DNA of 64,000 nucleotides, from assembly GCA_907165065.1 (NCBI GenBank), contig OU015535.1, positions 558,001-622,000 on the forward strand. The letters are read 5' to 3'. The notes under the pieces were generated by a model, which ran no database searches, was not told where the DNA came from, and saw only the letters and a list, made by a program, of their open reading frames with translations. The translations under genes and the position numbers were made by a program. Positions within the stretch are counted from its first letter, which is position 1. Each line of letters opens with the position of its first letter. The DNA comes from Caprimulgus europaeus. Taxonomy: Eukaryota; Chordata; Aves; Caprimulgiformes; Caprimulgidae. Of the stretch, positions 41,301-51,350 are shown piece by piece.

Positions 41301-44300
41301 CAGTGCTGACCACCTGAGCTCACTGTCTTGAAGACTGCTGTGCAATGCATGTGTGTCCTTTTTGGGTGTCCCTCGGTTTTTGGCCCATTTAGTAATTATA
41401 AAACAACCTCTGTATCTTCCCTCCCTGGCATCCTGTGAAGTGATGTAAAATTGATCTCCAGCTGTTGTAATCTCCCTTCTGATGAGTGCTTTTCTCTTGC
41501 AGTTCAGGAATCCAAAGGCATCACTCCATACCAGACTTTCAGATCTGATAAAGCACCTTCAAAAGAAAGGAGAGAGGCACTGTCAAGAGTTTTACAGGGC
41601 TCTACAGATCAATGCTGAACAGCTGTATAATGACCTGCCAAGCAGGAAAGTCTTGAGTGAGTTGATTTGTAAGTTGATTGAATTGTAGATTTCCTCATCA
41701 ATGTATTACAAAACCTTATTTCAGATGAGGTTTAGGTTATTTAAATAACCTGTTTAGTTTATCTGAATAACTTTTGGGCTATACCTTAATTCTTTCTGAC
41801 TGGAATTTTCCAAAAGCCATAAGGGAATTTGACTGCATAGTTCTTGTTATTTGTTGACTAGTGTAGGCAGTCCAAAACTCTTTGTTTTGAAATATGAAGT
41901 ATATCTTTAAAAGTTTAACTGCAACATACAACACAGCAACATAACTCATGTGAAGTACAACTATTTTCATAGCGTTTGCTTCTTAATGGCTTGTTTATTT
42001 TCTCTGTGTTTATTCTGACCTGTAGCACATAAGAACATTACAGAACTCAAATTTGTTAAGCTCAAAACAGTGGTGACCCAGAAGCTGGGCTTCCCCTCAG
42101 TCCTTCAATTTCCTAGTTGTGTCTAGTTTAGCATGAAGCAAACATTCATGGACCCTTGCAGTGATGAACTGTGATATTAATCACTTAGGACTTGTTTTGG
42201 GTACCTGACAGTCCTGACTGATGTCTGTAAATCTGCCCCCAAATATATACATGTATGTACTTCAGAAGGACTGAGACTCAGACAGATTTGATTCTGTACT
42301 GCAAAGGAGCTCATTTCTCTAAGGAAAAATATCAATATCCCTGACGAAATTCTTTAAGGGAAAAATCTCCAAAATTCTTTAATGGAAAAATATCCCTGAC
42401 TTGCCAGCCTGGGATAATGCTTGCTATGTGTTGATGCTTCTATTTTTTCTTTTTTTTCCCCTACCTAACGTCCTGGAGGAAAGGACAATGAACCAAATGG
42501 GTGGGAAATACATTCAGGCATCCTGCACACTGAAATAACTTGAGGACCTTGAGGGAAAGCTCCCACATTTAACTTAATGAAGCTGCAAAGGGATTGCAGT
42601 TTAAAAAATCCTTATAAAGCATCCAACATCACTAATGTTTCACTGGTCACTTGATTTCTAGTTGCACAGTTAGGTGCCGGGGTAATTTTAGACGTGTGGG
42701 TCAAACTCCAGTGAGATTCAAACCATTACACCAAAACTCTGTTGGTTTGAAAAGAAACAGCGAGAGCTCTTTTATTTCTGGAGTGAAAAAGGCATGTAAA
42801 ATTGTAAAAAAAAAAAGGTAATTCTTTTGAAGATACTGCATTGTCTAGCTTCGTTTCACCTTTAATTTTAAGGAAGAAGTTTGTACCTACCCATCACAAA
42901 TACATACTGGGGGGAGATGGCACCATTCTCCTGCCTGCACAGGGAGGCTGCAAAGTTCCCCCAGGTCTCCACATCCACAACAGAACCCTCCTGAACTGTG
43001 ACAGTCTAGGCTCATCCCTGCCTCAGAATCTCAGATGAGCATGAATCCCAACTGATTCAGCTTCCCAGCAGCTTGAAGGCAGTACTTTTGATCTGACACT
43101 CACCTTGCAGAGGTCATGCCCTTTGAGGGAACAGGCTCCTAAATCAGACAGTCTTGGATCTATCGTTTTTACTCGGGTAGCGCTCAAGAGCAACAGATTT
43201 TATTTACAGGCTGACTAGAAGGCAGCAGACAGTCTTTATTGATTAAGAGCAACTTAAAAAGTCTTAGTGTAGTCACTAAGAATAAAATTTCGAGAGTGTG
43301 TGGATGATTTAAGAGTTTAAGCTCTGTTAATGTTCAGTAACACCTTCTACAAGCCATTTCTGAAAACACAGACTACATCCCATAGAGATGATCTGAATTC
43401 ATTTGGGTACCAGAAGTAGCATAGCTGTGTCCAAGCTCACCCATGCCCATGAAACTCACACTGAAAGTTGTGCAGATAGGGTGGAGATGAACTCTCACAC
43501 TGCCCTGTACTGTTGTCACTCGTGGACAAAGCAGCTGACAGGAGACTTGCACAGGGTGTCTGTCTGTCTGCACTTTTGCTAGAGCATAAATGTGCTCAGC
43601 CTTGCACCTCAGAAGTGATTCCTTCTGAGACCTTTTCCTCAGGCAGCCACATGAATAGGCAGGGTTAGGGCTTCTCATACTCAGACTGTGCATAATAAGT
43701 AGATGTGCTTAGAAGTGCTTCACAAAAAAAAACCCCAAAACAGAGCTATTTGTGGTGCCCCAAAACTGTTTTGCTGCTGTTGCATTATGCAAAGGGACTC
43801 CAGTAACCATCATAAGTCATTAAATTCTCTGTATCTTGGTACACCCTCTTATGTTATCATCCTCAGAATAATGAGAATAATTTAAATAACTGAGTTAAAA
43901 TCCTACTACATGCTAAGATTTTGCAGCTTCCTTATATTGACCTGAGAAGGAAATAATGAGGTGATTGTGTTCACCTGTTTGCTGCTGCTTCTGCATTCTG
44001 TAACTTAAACGAATGTTTGTATTCTGGGTTGAATGGGCGATAAACATCTGTGCAGCATTTTGAGCTAAAACTGCAAGCCATTTTATTTTTCAGGAAAAGC
44101 TTCCTTTTCAATATGAAGTGTTATTTCTCATTTGAGTGAACTTGGACATTCTGAATATTAGAGGCATTATCCTTCAGACCTCTAACATGTACAATGTTTA
44201 TGTTGCTCAAGTATTACTCACAGCTACCATTGTTGAATTTGTCACATTTAGCACAGAGCATTTACAGAATTAACAGTGGAAGTCGTAAATGTGAAGTAAA

Positions 44301-47300
44301 ATGGGAATTCCTAACATGGGGACTTTGTTCTAAATGCAGACTGAACTGAAATAAGCATCATTATAAACACCAGGAGAAATCATTGGTGAGGACAGGGATG
44401 AACTCTGGCCGGGACGGAGTTCTGTAATAGGTTACATGCAGCTGTACATATGAAAAATGTTTTCTACAGAGGAAATCCTTTCAACGATTTCCTTTTCATG
44501 TTTTAAACTTTAAGATTTGTTCCAGAACAAAATTTCTTTGCCCCAAGTATAATATTGGACGTGTCATGTTGGGCAATGTCTGGGAATTCCCACTAGAGGG
44601 AGGGTGAGGCACATGGTGTGGAAACTTCAGCGCTGTTGAGGCCAAACAGGATCTTCCCAGTGACTCAGAAAATGTTTTTATTTCTCTCAATGCTGCCATA
44701 GACCAGAAAGATACAGGATCAGATCATCCTCACACAGCCACAGCCTGACAAAAGTGCAGAGACTGGGCTGTGCTCTGCTGGGAAGTGTGAAGATTTCTTT
44801 GCTCGAGTACACGGGGAGGACATCCCTCGAAATGTGCAGGCTGTGCTGTTGGTAGGGAGCGCACCATGGGGGCTTTGCAGCAATCCTTTCTGCTTCAGTG
44901 ACTCCTCAGCTTTGCAGCAAACTGCTTCAGATGTTTCTGTTCTGCTTGAATGCCATGCCCTGTCATCCCACCGGGAGGGATGTGCTAGGCATGGGAGATG
45001 GATGGTCACCATCTAATGCTGGCTGGCAGCAGGTCCCCTTTGCTGACGTGGCGTACAGGGGGATTTTCCAGGGCACCTCACCTAGCTCCAGGTTGTCCTG
45101 TAGAAGGAAAGTAGAAGAAGGAAATCACTTGAAACCAAACAATTTCAAATGCTTCCCTATTGACAGCCAAATTTGGAGCTCTCATTTCCCTCCCCACCCC
45201 AAACTCTCCTGACCACAAAGAGATGTGGCTAAAACAGTTCTTTTGCAGATTCATGATGCATTAAAGGAAAATTATTCCTCTGCCATTTGTGGTGACAGCA
45301 GTGTTCTTTGGTTGCACACACATTCTGCAGACAGTGTTGCCTCCACATCTGTGTGACAAAAGCACCCCTAAAAAACTGCAGGTCTTTCTGCCCAAGCCAG
45401 AAACTGCTTTATTACTGCCAACTATTGAACACCTTGTCTTAAGGTCAACCTCCTTTTCTCGTAGAATTTGCAGAAATATAGAGGCAAAAAATTATTTGTG
45501 CCAAATGTTAGCACATAGTACCTACAGACTTTGAAAGAAGCTGTTCATGTCTTTAGCCGAGACCAGAATTCAGATAAATCATCTGCACCAGGCAGTTTGT
45601 TCCAAGTGTTTCATCTGCCAAATACATTAATGCCCAGAGATTTGCTCAAGAACAGAAAGAATGGTGATACATTAAATTATAGGGGTGTTTTCAGATTAGC
45701 ACCTGTATTAATACATTGTTTATGTTTATTACAATGAAAATTTCTGGCATTATGGAAGGATTAGCTCCTGCTTTCCTCACTTGGGAATCAGGTGTAATGT
45801 TACTTATCTGGTTAGTGCTTAACTAGATCAGAGATGTTGCTGCAGCTATTCATAGTTGCATTCAAATGACTGTGTGCTTATGTGTTTTTATCAATATATC
45901 CATATTTAACAACAAAGGTGATTTACCTCTGGAGGGGTTAATATTTTACATCAAAATTGGATATTTTTCTAAAGTGTGTTGTTTTGTGTGATTTTGCATG
46001 TGCTGATTATGTTCCTTTGTTTGCTTGAGCTGAGTACTAACTTTTCATGTGTTGCTTTTATTTCTAGAAACCACAGATTCCCCAGAGATAGACACTGACA
46101 AGGAGAAATGTATGCTAAATGACAGGGGTAAATAAATGCATCCAGTGTCACCAGATGGAATGGCTTTGCAGATTATGATGCAATTTATTTTATCATGTAA
46201 TTTGCATTTCATGTAACAAATAGTTTGTTTTATGATGTCTTTACTGTCACAAGTTAAGTGGAATTAATGGAGGAAAACGTACTGAGCTGCTGTTGAAGAA
46301 ACCAGTGCCAGGAAATGCAGGAGACTGTAGAGTTTAATCAATATTTACAATGGTATTTTTACTTACACTGTTATAGCTAAACTCTTCATTTCCTATGGTT
46401 TCTTCAGTGCTTGGATAGTCAGGTCTATTCAGCTGCTGTCATTTTGCCTAAGGCTGTCAATAATTTTTTTTATATAACTTTCATATTTTTTTCAGTTTTT
46501 TTAACCTTTCAATTTAAGTTCAAGTCATTTGAAAACAAAGACAGGAAGGAATATGAGCAAAGGTGAACTTAAATATATTTTCCTTAGGAAAACATGTTAA
46601 TTTTTTTCCTTCTTCCTCTGTTTAATGCCCAGATTAGAGGCAAACATTTTATTCACTGAAAGATATTTTGAAAATAAATAGATGTGAAGGAAAGCTGAAA
46701 AGTTTTTTAAAATTCTAATGAACTATTTTATCATTTAAGTTTAATTGATATTTTATTCAGAAATTTGGATACAATTATCAGAGAATAAAAGCATCCTCTA
46801 AGAACTTTCCCTTTTTGACAGTTTTCCCCTGGGAGAAAACTGGAATGAGGGGCAGAAACACCAATTAATTCAGTGTGTTCTTACCTGTGCTGCTGTTACT
46901 TTGGATATTGAACCAAATCACTATTCACATTTTTCACATGGCTATTGCTGACTGCAGCATAACAGTGCAGGAATGTTGGAGAAAGTGTTTGTAAATGAGA
47001 AAATGAAACAATTTCCATCCTTACTCATGTTGATGAAGGAGCTGGCCTCAGACTGGCCGTTGTCTGGCTGCGAGCCACCCTTGCTGGGAGATGACATCCG
47101 AAGGAGCAGCCAGGTCCTTGCTCCTGTGCTGTTTCTCCCGTGTCCTTGTCCTCACTGTCAGCTCCACTCATTTGTTATCTGCAGTACATTTGTCCTTAAA
47201 CTGACAGGTGCAGTTTAATTGTAGCTGTACTCATAGTGAAGTAGTAAATACAAGTGGAACCTGAGATAATAAAGCAGCAGATACAAATCTTTATGAGGTT

Positions 47301-49827
47301 TTGTCTGTGGCTAAGTATGAATTAGAAAGGTTTTATTGAACATCAGCACTGGCCATCAGCGTTAAGCTGCGTGTCATTCCAGGCAGGCACGTGAAGGAAA
47401 GGTTTCCAGGGGGAGATTTGTTTTAGGTGTGTGTGTGGCTCTGCTAAATTTCAGCTTCCTCCAGAATGGTAAACAGGAACAAGAATATTTGCTTTTGTCA
47501 CGAAAGTGGAATTTGTGGAACATCTGCAGGGAAAAAAAAAGGAAACCCAAAAAATCTGGTTTTAAGGGGCTGCAGTCTCATCTGATGTGCTCTTGCCCAC
47601 AGGCAGTGCCGTGGCCCAGGGGGAGCTGTTTATAGAGTGAAGTGCTGTGCTGTGTGCTGAGGTCCCAGTACTCTGCTTAGTGTTTTGTTGTCGTGTTAAA
47701 AGGGGTTTTTGCACAAAGTTTTAGAGTGAGAAAACATCTAAGGAAAGTTTTGTTTAAATTTTGTAGGGTGTAGCTGGAGGAACAGAGACAAACAGTGAAC
47801 AGTGTCAGAGCAACTGTAGTGAAAATTAATTAATTATAGTAAATGTGCTTCATGGTACAGCAGCTACCGAACATACGTAATTGTGAATGTGTTAGCTTCG
47901 TCTGAATACACTTAATGATGCATATTAATAGCAATTTGTGATCTATGAACTGAGCTGAGCTTCCACTGCTCTGTTCTGTCTTAATGTGTTTCCTCCTGCA
48001 TTTTCCTTAGGTCCGGTGTTCTTCCTCGCCTGTTTCAGCGTCGCTGCAGGGTTTGCCCTGCTCTGGTATTGCTGTAGCTCAGGTAACCTCCTGGGGCGGG
48101 GCGGGAGCGCAGCTGCCCCTAACGTGGCTTCCTCAATAGAGCAGGTCAGGGTGTCATCATTCATTAATGAGGCTGGGATACAAATTGCGCTTCAGACATG
48201 CCCAGATATAAATAATGGATAGTTTGTCTGCAGAGGGTGCCACAAATAGGGGCTCTTTTTAAAGACAGTCGTCATGTGAGCCCCTGTTGCTATAGCAATG
48301 GGTCATGATTCCCAGTGGTAGTGAGACAGACCCAAACCTTCTGGCTTCCACATGCCTTGGAAGCTGGTTGAAGCATGACCAGTGCCAGGGCTGGAGGTCG
48401 CTGGCTCGGTTTACTGAGCCCAGGCAGCTACAACCGCTGCCCCTGTTGCTGGCTCTGGGTGTTGGCTCTCCCCATCAGCTGAAAGTCGCCTGCTTCACCG
48501 CAGACAGCAGAGCTCCTGCTCCTCTTCACAGCCCGACCTTCCACTCGCCCAGTGCTGTGATAAGAGAGGCAGCTCTAGGCGGGAAGTGCATTGATGCGTC
48601 TGCACAGATCAACTTGAGCGAAGCAATGAGTCAGTGCTGATGGGGGAGAAGTGATTCAGAGGCTTCCCTGTCTCTCAAGGCTCTGTGCTCTGTGTGGTGC
48701 TGTGGGAGGTGCCAGTCTTCCCATGGTGGATGGGGAGCAGAATCCAAACTCCATTTTGCTTTCGTGCCCTCTGCTCCTCATTCCCCAGTCACAGCAGTTA
48801 CAGCTGGACATTGTTCTGTACTATTTATTTCCCCAGAGCTGGAGGTTACAGTGGCACCAATTCACAGACATCACAAGTGATGTGGGAGGTTGGGCTGTGT
48901 TGCCCTTCATTCCCAGATCACAGTCCCTCAGCTGGACTGTCCACAGAGTCAGACTTAGACTAAAAGGGAACCATTAGACCTTTGAAGCTAACACACGTGT
49001 TTCTTTAACTGCCACCACTTCCCTCCATCAGATTCAGTCCCCAGCGTTTAACAGAAGCCTTTTCAGAAAAGTATTCAGGGACTGATACCAAAAAGCCCCC
49101 CAGAGAATCCACCACTTCCTTTGATCACAGTTAACTGGCCACAGTGTTGGAAGTGTTTGTCTTGTTCTGTTTGACCTGGTTCCAGGTCCAGCCTGTCATT
49201 TTTGTTAAGCCTTTCTCCCCCAGGCAGCAGAGCCCCTTAGCCCCTTGTTTCTCTGCCAGCTGACATGTTGTGTTTTTTCCCTGTGAGGATCCTTGTGCCT
49301 CAGGTCAGCTCTCCATCTTTACTTTTGCTAAAATTCCCACCTAACCTCTCCAAGGCTCTTTTTTTTCCTGTTGTTGAAGCTCTTCCCTGTAGCTGTGCAG
49401 TACCTCAGTGCCCACATGTCACAGGCCACCAGACCTGGATGTGGTGTTCCAGGCTGACGTCATCTGGTGCCGTGCTCAGGTGTAAAGCTGCCCCCTTGCC
49501 TAGCTCAGTCATCTCCTCTGAACCCACAGCGATGAGTCCTGACAGGTTCATCATTATCCTGTCTTGGCAGTTCATAAATATTGAAGGAAATTGGCTTTCC
49601 TCTAGAGTCTTTTTTTAATTGATTTTTAGTTTTTGTAGGTGCTGCTTACTAGCTAGAATGAAACTTAACTATGTTTACTTTCTCTTTTTCCTCCCATCTT
49701 CATTCATTTTTTAGATACAAAAGCCATAGGAAGAGCCAGGAGAATCTTGGGCTTTTCTCCCATTATCATAGGAAGACACGTTAGAAACATTTGTATGTTG
49801 TATTTGGAAGATATATCAAGAAATTAA
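31898..49827 (+). CDS. CARD19: CARD19 (BinCARD), CARD protein with C-terminal membrane anchor
   Basis: Six coding exons: 31898-31904, 39478-39620, 41503-41656, 46068-46127, 48011-48082 and 49715-49827. They sum to 549 nt, encoding 182 aa, against 183 aa for the membrane-anchored human isoform. The start sits in GCCGCCATGG. Residues about 1-100 form a [14 protein letters not shown], then [25 protein letters not shown] and CQEFYRAL align residue for residue with human CARD19. Residues 122-143 form a hydrophobic helix ([19 protein letters not shown]) and the last 39 residues are basic. Human CARD19 binds BCL10 and dampens NF-kB signalling; the anchored isoform sits in the mitochondrial outer membrane. 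Cys7 and Cys77 are kept, and human Cys63 is Ser. The position after SUSD3 matches human 9q22.31. Confidence 0.96.
32331..32629 (+). other. CARD19 intron 1, proximal part
   Basis: GC-rich edge of the CpG island passing into ordinary intron. No exon was recognised. Confidence 0.7.
32630..32945 (+). mobile_element. CR1 LINE 3' fragment, plus orientation
   Basis: The sense frame 32647-32862 reads [20 protein letters not shown] and [19 protein letters not shown], the C-terminus of CR1 ORF2. The 3' UTR (GATGATCTTAAAGGTCTTTTCCAACC) and a weak GTGATTCCATG tail at about 32937-32947 follow. It is 5'-truncated, in CARD19 intron 1, sense to the gene. Confidence 0.9.
32946..33727 (+). other. CARD19 intron 1, part
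   Basis: Unique intronic sequence. Short open frames only, nothing recognised. Confidence 0.65.
33728..34259 (+). mobile_element. ERV 3' region and LTR, plus orientation
   Basis: The firm part is about 34000-34259. It has GATTTGGTTTTATTTCTCATT, an AATAAA at 34071-34076, GAGTCTGTTTTGCCCGTGCC, the TCCACCCACCAGCCTTTCATT block, and the end CCAGGGTCACCCCACCACA. It is the same family as the LTR at 1-223. The stretch 33728-34000 looks like adjoining proviral or 5' LTR sequence, but that boundary is uncertain. No retroviral protein frame is intact. It lies sense to CARD19 in intron 1. Confidence 0.75.
34071..34076 (+). terminator. LTR polyadenylation signal within CARD19 intron 1
   Basis: A canonical AATAAA inside the sense-oriented LTR, followed within about 30-50 nt by T-rich and GTCTGTTTTG sequence, the natural poly(A) site of the LTR. 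It could cause premature ending of CARD19 transcripts. Confidence 0.55.
34260..37017 (+). other. CARD19 intron 1, part
   Basis: No exon or RNA gene was recognised. A small CpG-rich spot lies at about 36618-36680. The open frame ending at 34568 ([13 protein letters not shown]) has no splice or family support. Confidence 0.6.
37018..37740 (-). mobile_element. CR1 LINE 3' fragment, minus orientation (copy B of a defective subfamily)
   Basis: The same subfamily as the copy at 23985-24662 but inverted and slightly longer at its 5' end (right side). The left side has the 3' UTR CCAGTCCCAACCCCCCTGCC; the minus strand reads [20 protein letters not shown] and [20 protein letters not shown]. The plus-strand open frames at 37040-37735 and 37113-37745 are antisense shadows. 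It is in CARD19 intron 1, antisense to the gene. Confidence 0.9.
37741..39477 (+). other. CARD19 intron 1, distal part
   Basis: Unique intron sequence up to the acceptor TTGTTTTCTCTCTAG. No other feature was recognised. Confidence 0.7.
39478..39620 (+). CDS. CARD19: CARD19 exon 2: first half of CARD
   Basis: A 143-nt exon, acceptor TTTTCTCTCTAG, donor AAAG|GTAATT. It encodes [15 protein letters not shown], then [17 protein letters not shown] and [12 protein letters not shown], ending phase 0 at residue 50. Helices 1-3 of the CARD fold fall here by comparison with human CARD19. Confidence 0.96.
39621..41502 (+). other. CARD19 intron 2
   Basis: A 1.9-kb intron. An open frame continues at 39672-40021 after a fortuitous TTTTTGCAG, but the implied upstream intron would be only 51 nt. 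No repeat was recognised. Confidence 0.75.
41503..41656 (+). CDS. CARD19: CARD19 exon 3: second half of CARD
   Basis: A 154-nt exon, acceptor TTTTCTCTTGCAG, donor TTGA|GTGAGT. It encodes [20 protein letters not shown] and [14 protein letters not shown], ending in PSRKVL. The motifs FRNPKASL and [11 protein letters not shown] are the clearest CARD19 signatures. It exits in phase 1. Confidence 0.96.
41657..46067 (+). other. CARD19 intron 3
   Basis: A 4.4-kb intron. Read-through from exon 3 stays open for ten codons ([10 protein letters not shown]) before TAG at 41686-41688. A short imperfect tandem repeat lies at about 42313-42399. No transposon or RNA was recognised. Confidence 0.75.
42313..42399. 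repeat. Short imperfect tandem repeat
   Basis: About three diverged units of 25-33 bp, each with a TTCTTTAANGGAAAAAT core followed by ATC/ATATCC; the first and third also carry CCCTGAC. It is a small local duplication in CARD19 intron 3. Confidence 0.6.
46068..46127 (+). CDS. CARD19: CARD19 exon 4: acidic linker
   Basis: A 60-nt exon, acceptor TTTTATTTCTAG, donor CAGGG|GTAAAT, phase 1-1. It encodes [19 protein letters not shown], a polar linker between the CARD and the membrane helix. Being symmetric, it can be skipped without frameshift. Its low complexity makes identity by similarity weak, but the frame and position fit exactly. Confidence 0.85.
46128..48010 (+). other. CARD19 intron 4
   Basis: A 1.9-kb AT-rich intron. 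No transposon or RNA was recognised. An AT-rich stretch just upstream of exon 5 (47821-47940) includes TTAATTAATTA. Confidence 0.7.
48011..48082 (+). CDS. CARD19: CARD19 exon 5: transmembrane helix
   Basis: A 72-nt exon, acceptor ATTTTCCTTAG, donor CTCAG|GTAACC, phase 1-1. It encodes [19 protein letters not shown] followed by CCSS, a single helix equivalent to the anchor of the mitochondrial human isoform. Skipping would delete the anchor in frame. Confidence 0.94.
48083..49714 (+). other. CARD19 intron 5
   Basis: A 1.6-kb intron. Several open frames (48305-48640, 48651-48977, 49265-49618) have no known domain and are taken as chance. Confidence 0.7.
49715..49827 (+). CDS. CARD19: CARD19 terminal coding exon
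   Basis: The acceptor is TTCATTTTTTAG, entry phase 1. It encodes [19 protein letters not shown] and then [18 protein letters not shown] before TAA at 49825-49827. The basic, short C-terminal tail follows the membrane helix. The 3' UTR begins immediately after. Confidence 0.93.
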
Positions 49828-51350
49828 GGAGAAGTCTGTACAGTAAACCTGCCAAGGGAGGACAACGGTGCATGAATATCAATGTATTATACTCTTATAC
49901 CAAAGATTTTATTAACTAGCTTCATCAATAATTATGTTGCCTCAAGATGTATGCAGAATTTCAGCTATATATGTCCTTCCTGATGGGAATGGACCATTTA
50001 TTTTTGTAAATGCTTATTTTAAAATATTTATCGTTTGGATAAAAAATATTTTTAATACAAACTTTAAAATTATATCCTAAGTGATCATGGGTCTTAAGCC
50101 ATGTTTGCATATGTGTTTTATACTGGAATGAAGGATCACAACTGTTTAAAGAACGCTAGCCTGTCTTTTGTGATAATCAATTTAAGAAAAGCACTTAAAA
50201 AACCCACGTGCACTCAAAGCCTTACTCAAGAATGGATCTCCATCTCAGGACTGTTTTGTCTAGATCCTTGATCCTTACTGCCTGAGCTCAGGTGGGCACT
50301 GACACCTATGAAGTTTATCAATGCCAGTTACCTTTGTGTATGCCAGCTAATTAGTGTTGTCTGATTCTCCTGTCTGTGCCTTATCCCAGCCTGCCTTGTT
50401 CGTGTTCACGCTCAGCTGTTGGCCCTGGTTTGAATGTGCTGGGGCTGGTGCACACTGGTTCCCAGCCTGTGGAGGCTCCCAGGGACTGGAATGTCTGATC
50501 TGAAGCACTTGAAACTACCAAGAGAACTTTTCAGGTTGATTTAGCTTTTTCCTTTCCTAGTGAAGTCTGTATATCTCAGAAACTGAAGTAGTCCAAGATA
50601 TTTTGCAGGGACTTAAGTGACATGACATGGGACTTTTTAATGGCCAAAAATATGTGTACTTACTTGAAGAGCATGAGATTGTTCATGATGTCATTTGATG
50701 ATGTTTTTCTTATGTGAGTTGAAACGTGAGAAACTTGCAGAGACCATTGCAAGACTGAAATTCTCAAGGGAGATGCGGGGAGTCAGGGCTGCAGGTGCAG
50801 CAGCGTGGGGTTTCTTGGCTTTATGAACCCAACCTTGCTCCTGCCTGGCTCAGTACAAATGACTTTCTGCTTCCAGGAGGGAGGTGCAGTAGTTCTGAAC
50901 TGGCTGTGAGAAATTCCATTTTCAGTGGATAGTTCTTCAGTGACCTGCCCAAGAGCGTAAGGAGCTTGGGGAGACCATGTCCCTGTGCTTGGTGAGAATG
51001 ATGCTTTGTGGCTCTTCATTCACTGACTGAATGAAGAGATTTCCAGACCAAATCAAGCATCATCTGAATAAAAGCTGCAGCTACACCACAAGTTACCATG
51101 CACTGGAGGATCCCATGTGAAATTTTTAAGTCATTTGGAGTGATTTTCTCAAAAGAGTCAGACTGAAAATTGTCTTCCAGCTTTAAACTTTATTCATGCT
51201 ATAAAAATGTAACCTTCTCCAAAGTAAATAATCTTCTAATAACCACATTTCCTTCCAGGACAGCAATCACCTGATATAGTAGCAAGCATATAGTCCAGAG
51301 GAGGAGTTGAGTGAGGGCCAAATTTGCAAATAAAAGACCCAAAGAGTATT
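49828..51350 (+). other. CARD19: CARD19 3' UTR and flank (extent inferred)
   Basis: AT-rich sequence after the stop (TATTTTAAAATATTTATCG near 50020) typical of a 3' UTR. No AATAAA occurs in the first 1.2 kb. The first canonical signals are at 51067-51072 and 51329-51334, so the UTR is at least about 1.2 kb unless a variant hexamer is used. Confidence 0.55.
51067..51334 (+). terminator. Candidate CARD19 polyadenylation signals
   Basis: AATAAA occurs at 51067-51072 and 51329-51334. Neither has a striking GT-rich downstream element. A variant signal nearer the stop (AATACA at about 50056) is an alternative. Confidence 0.4.
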
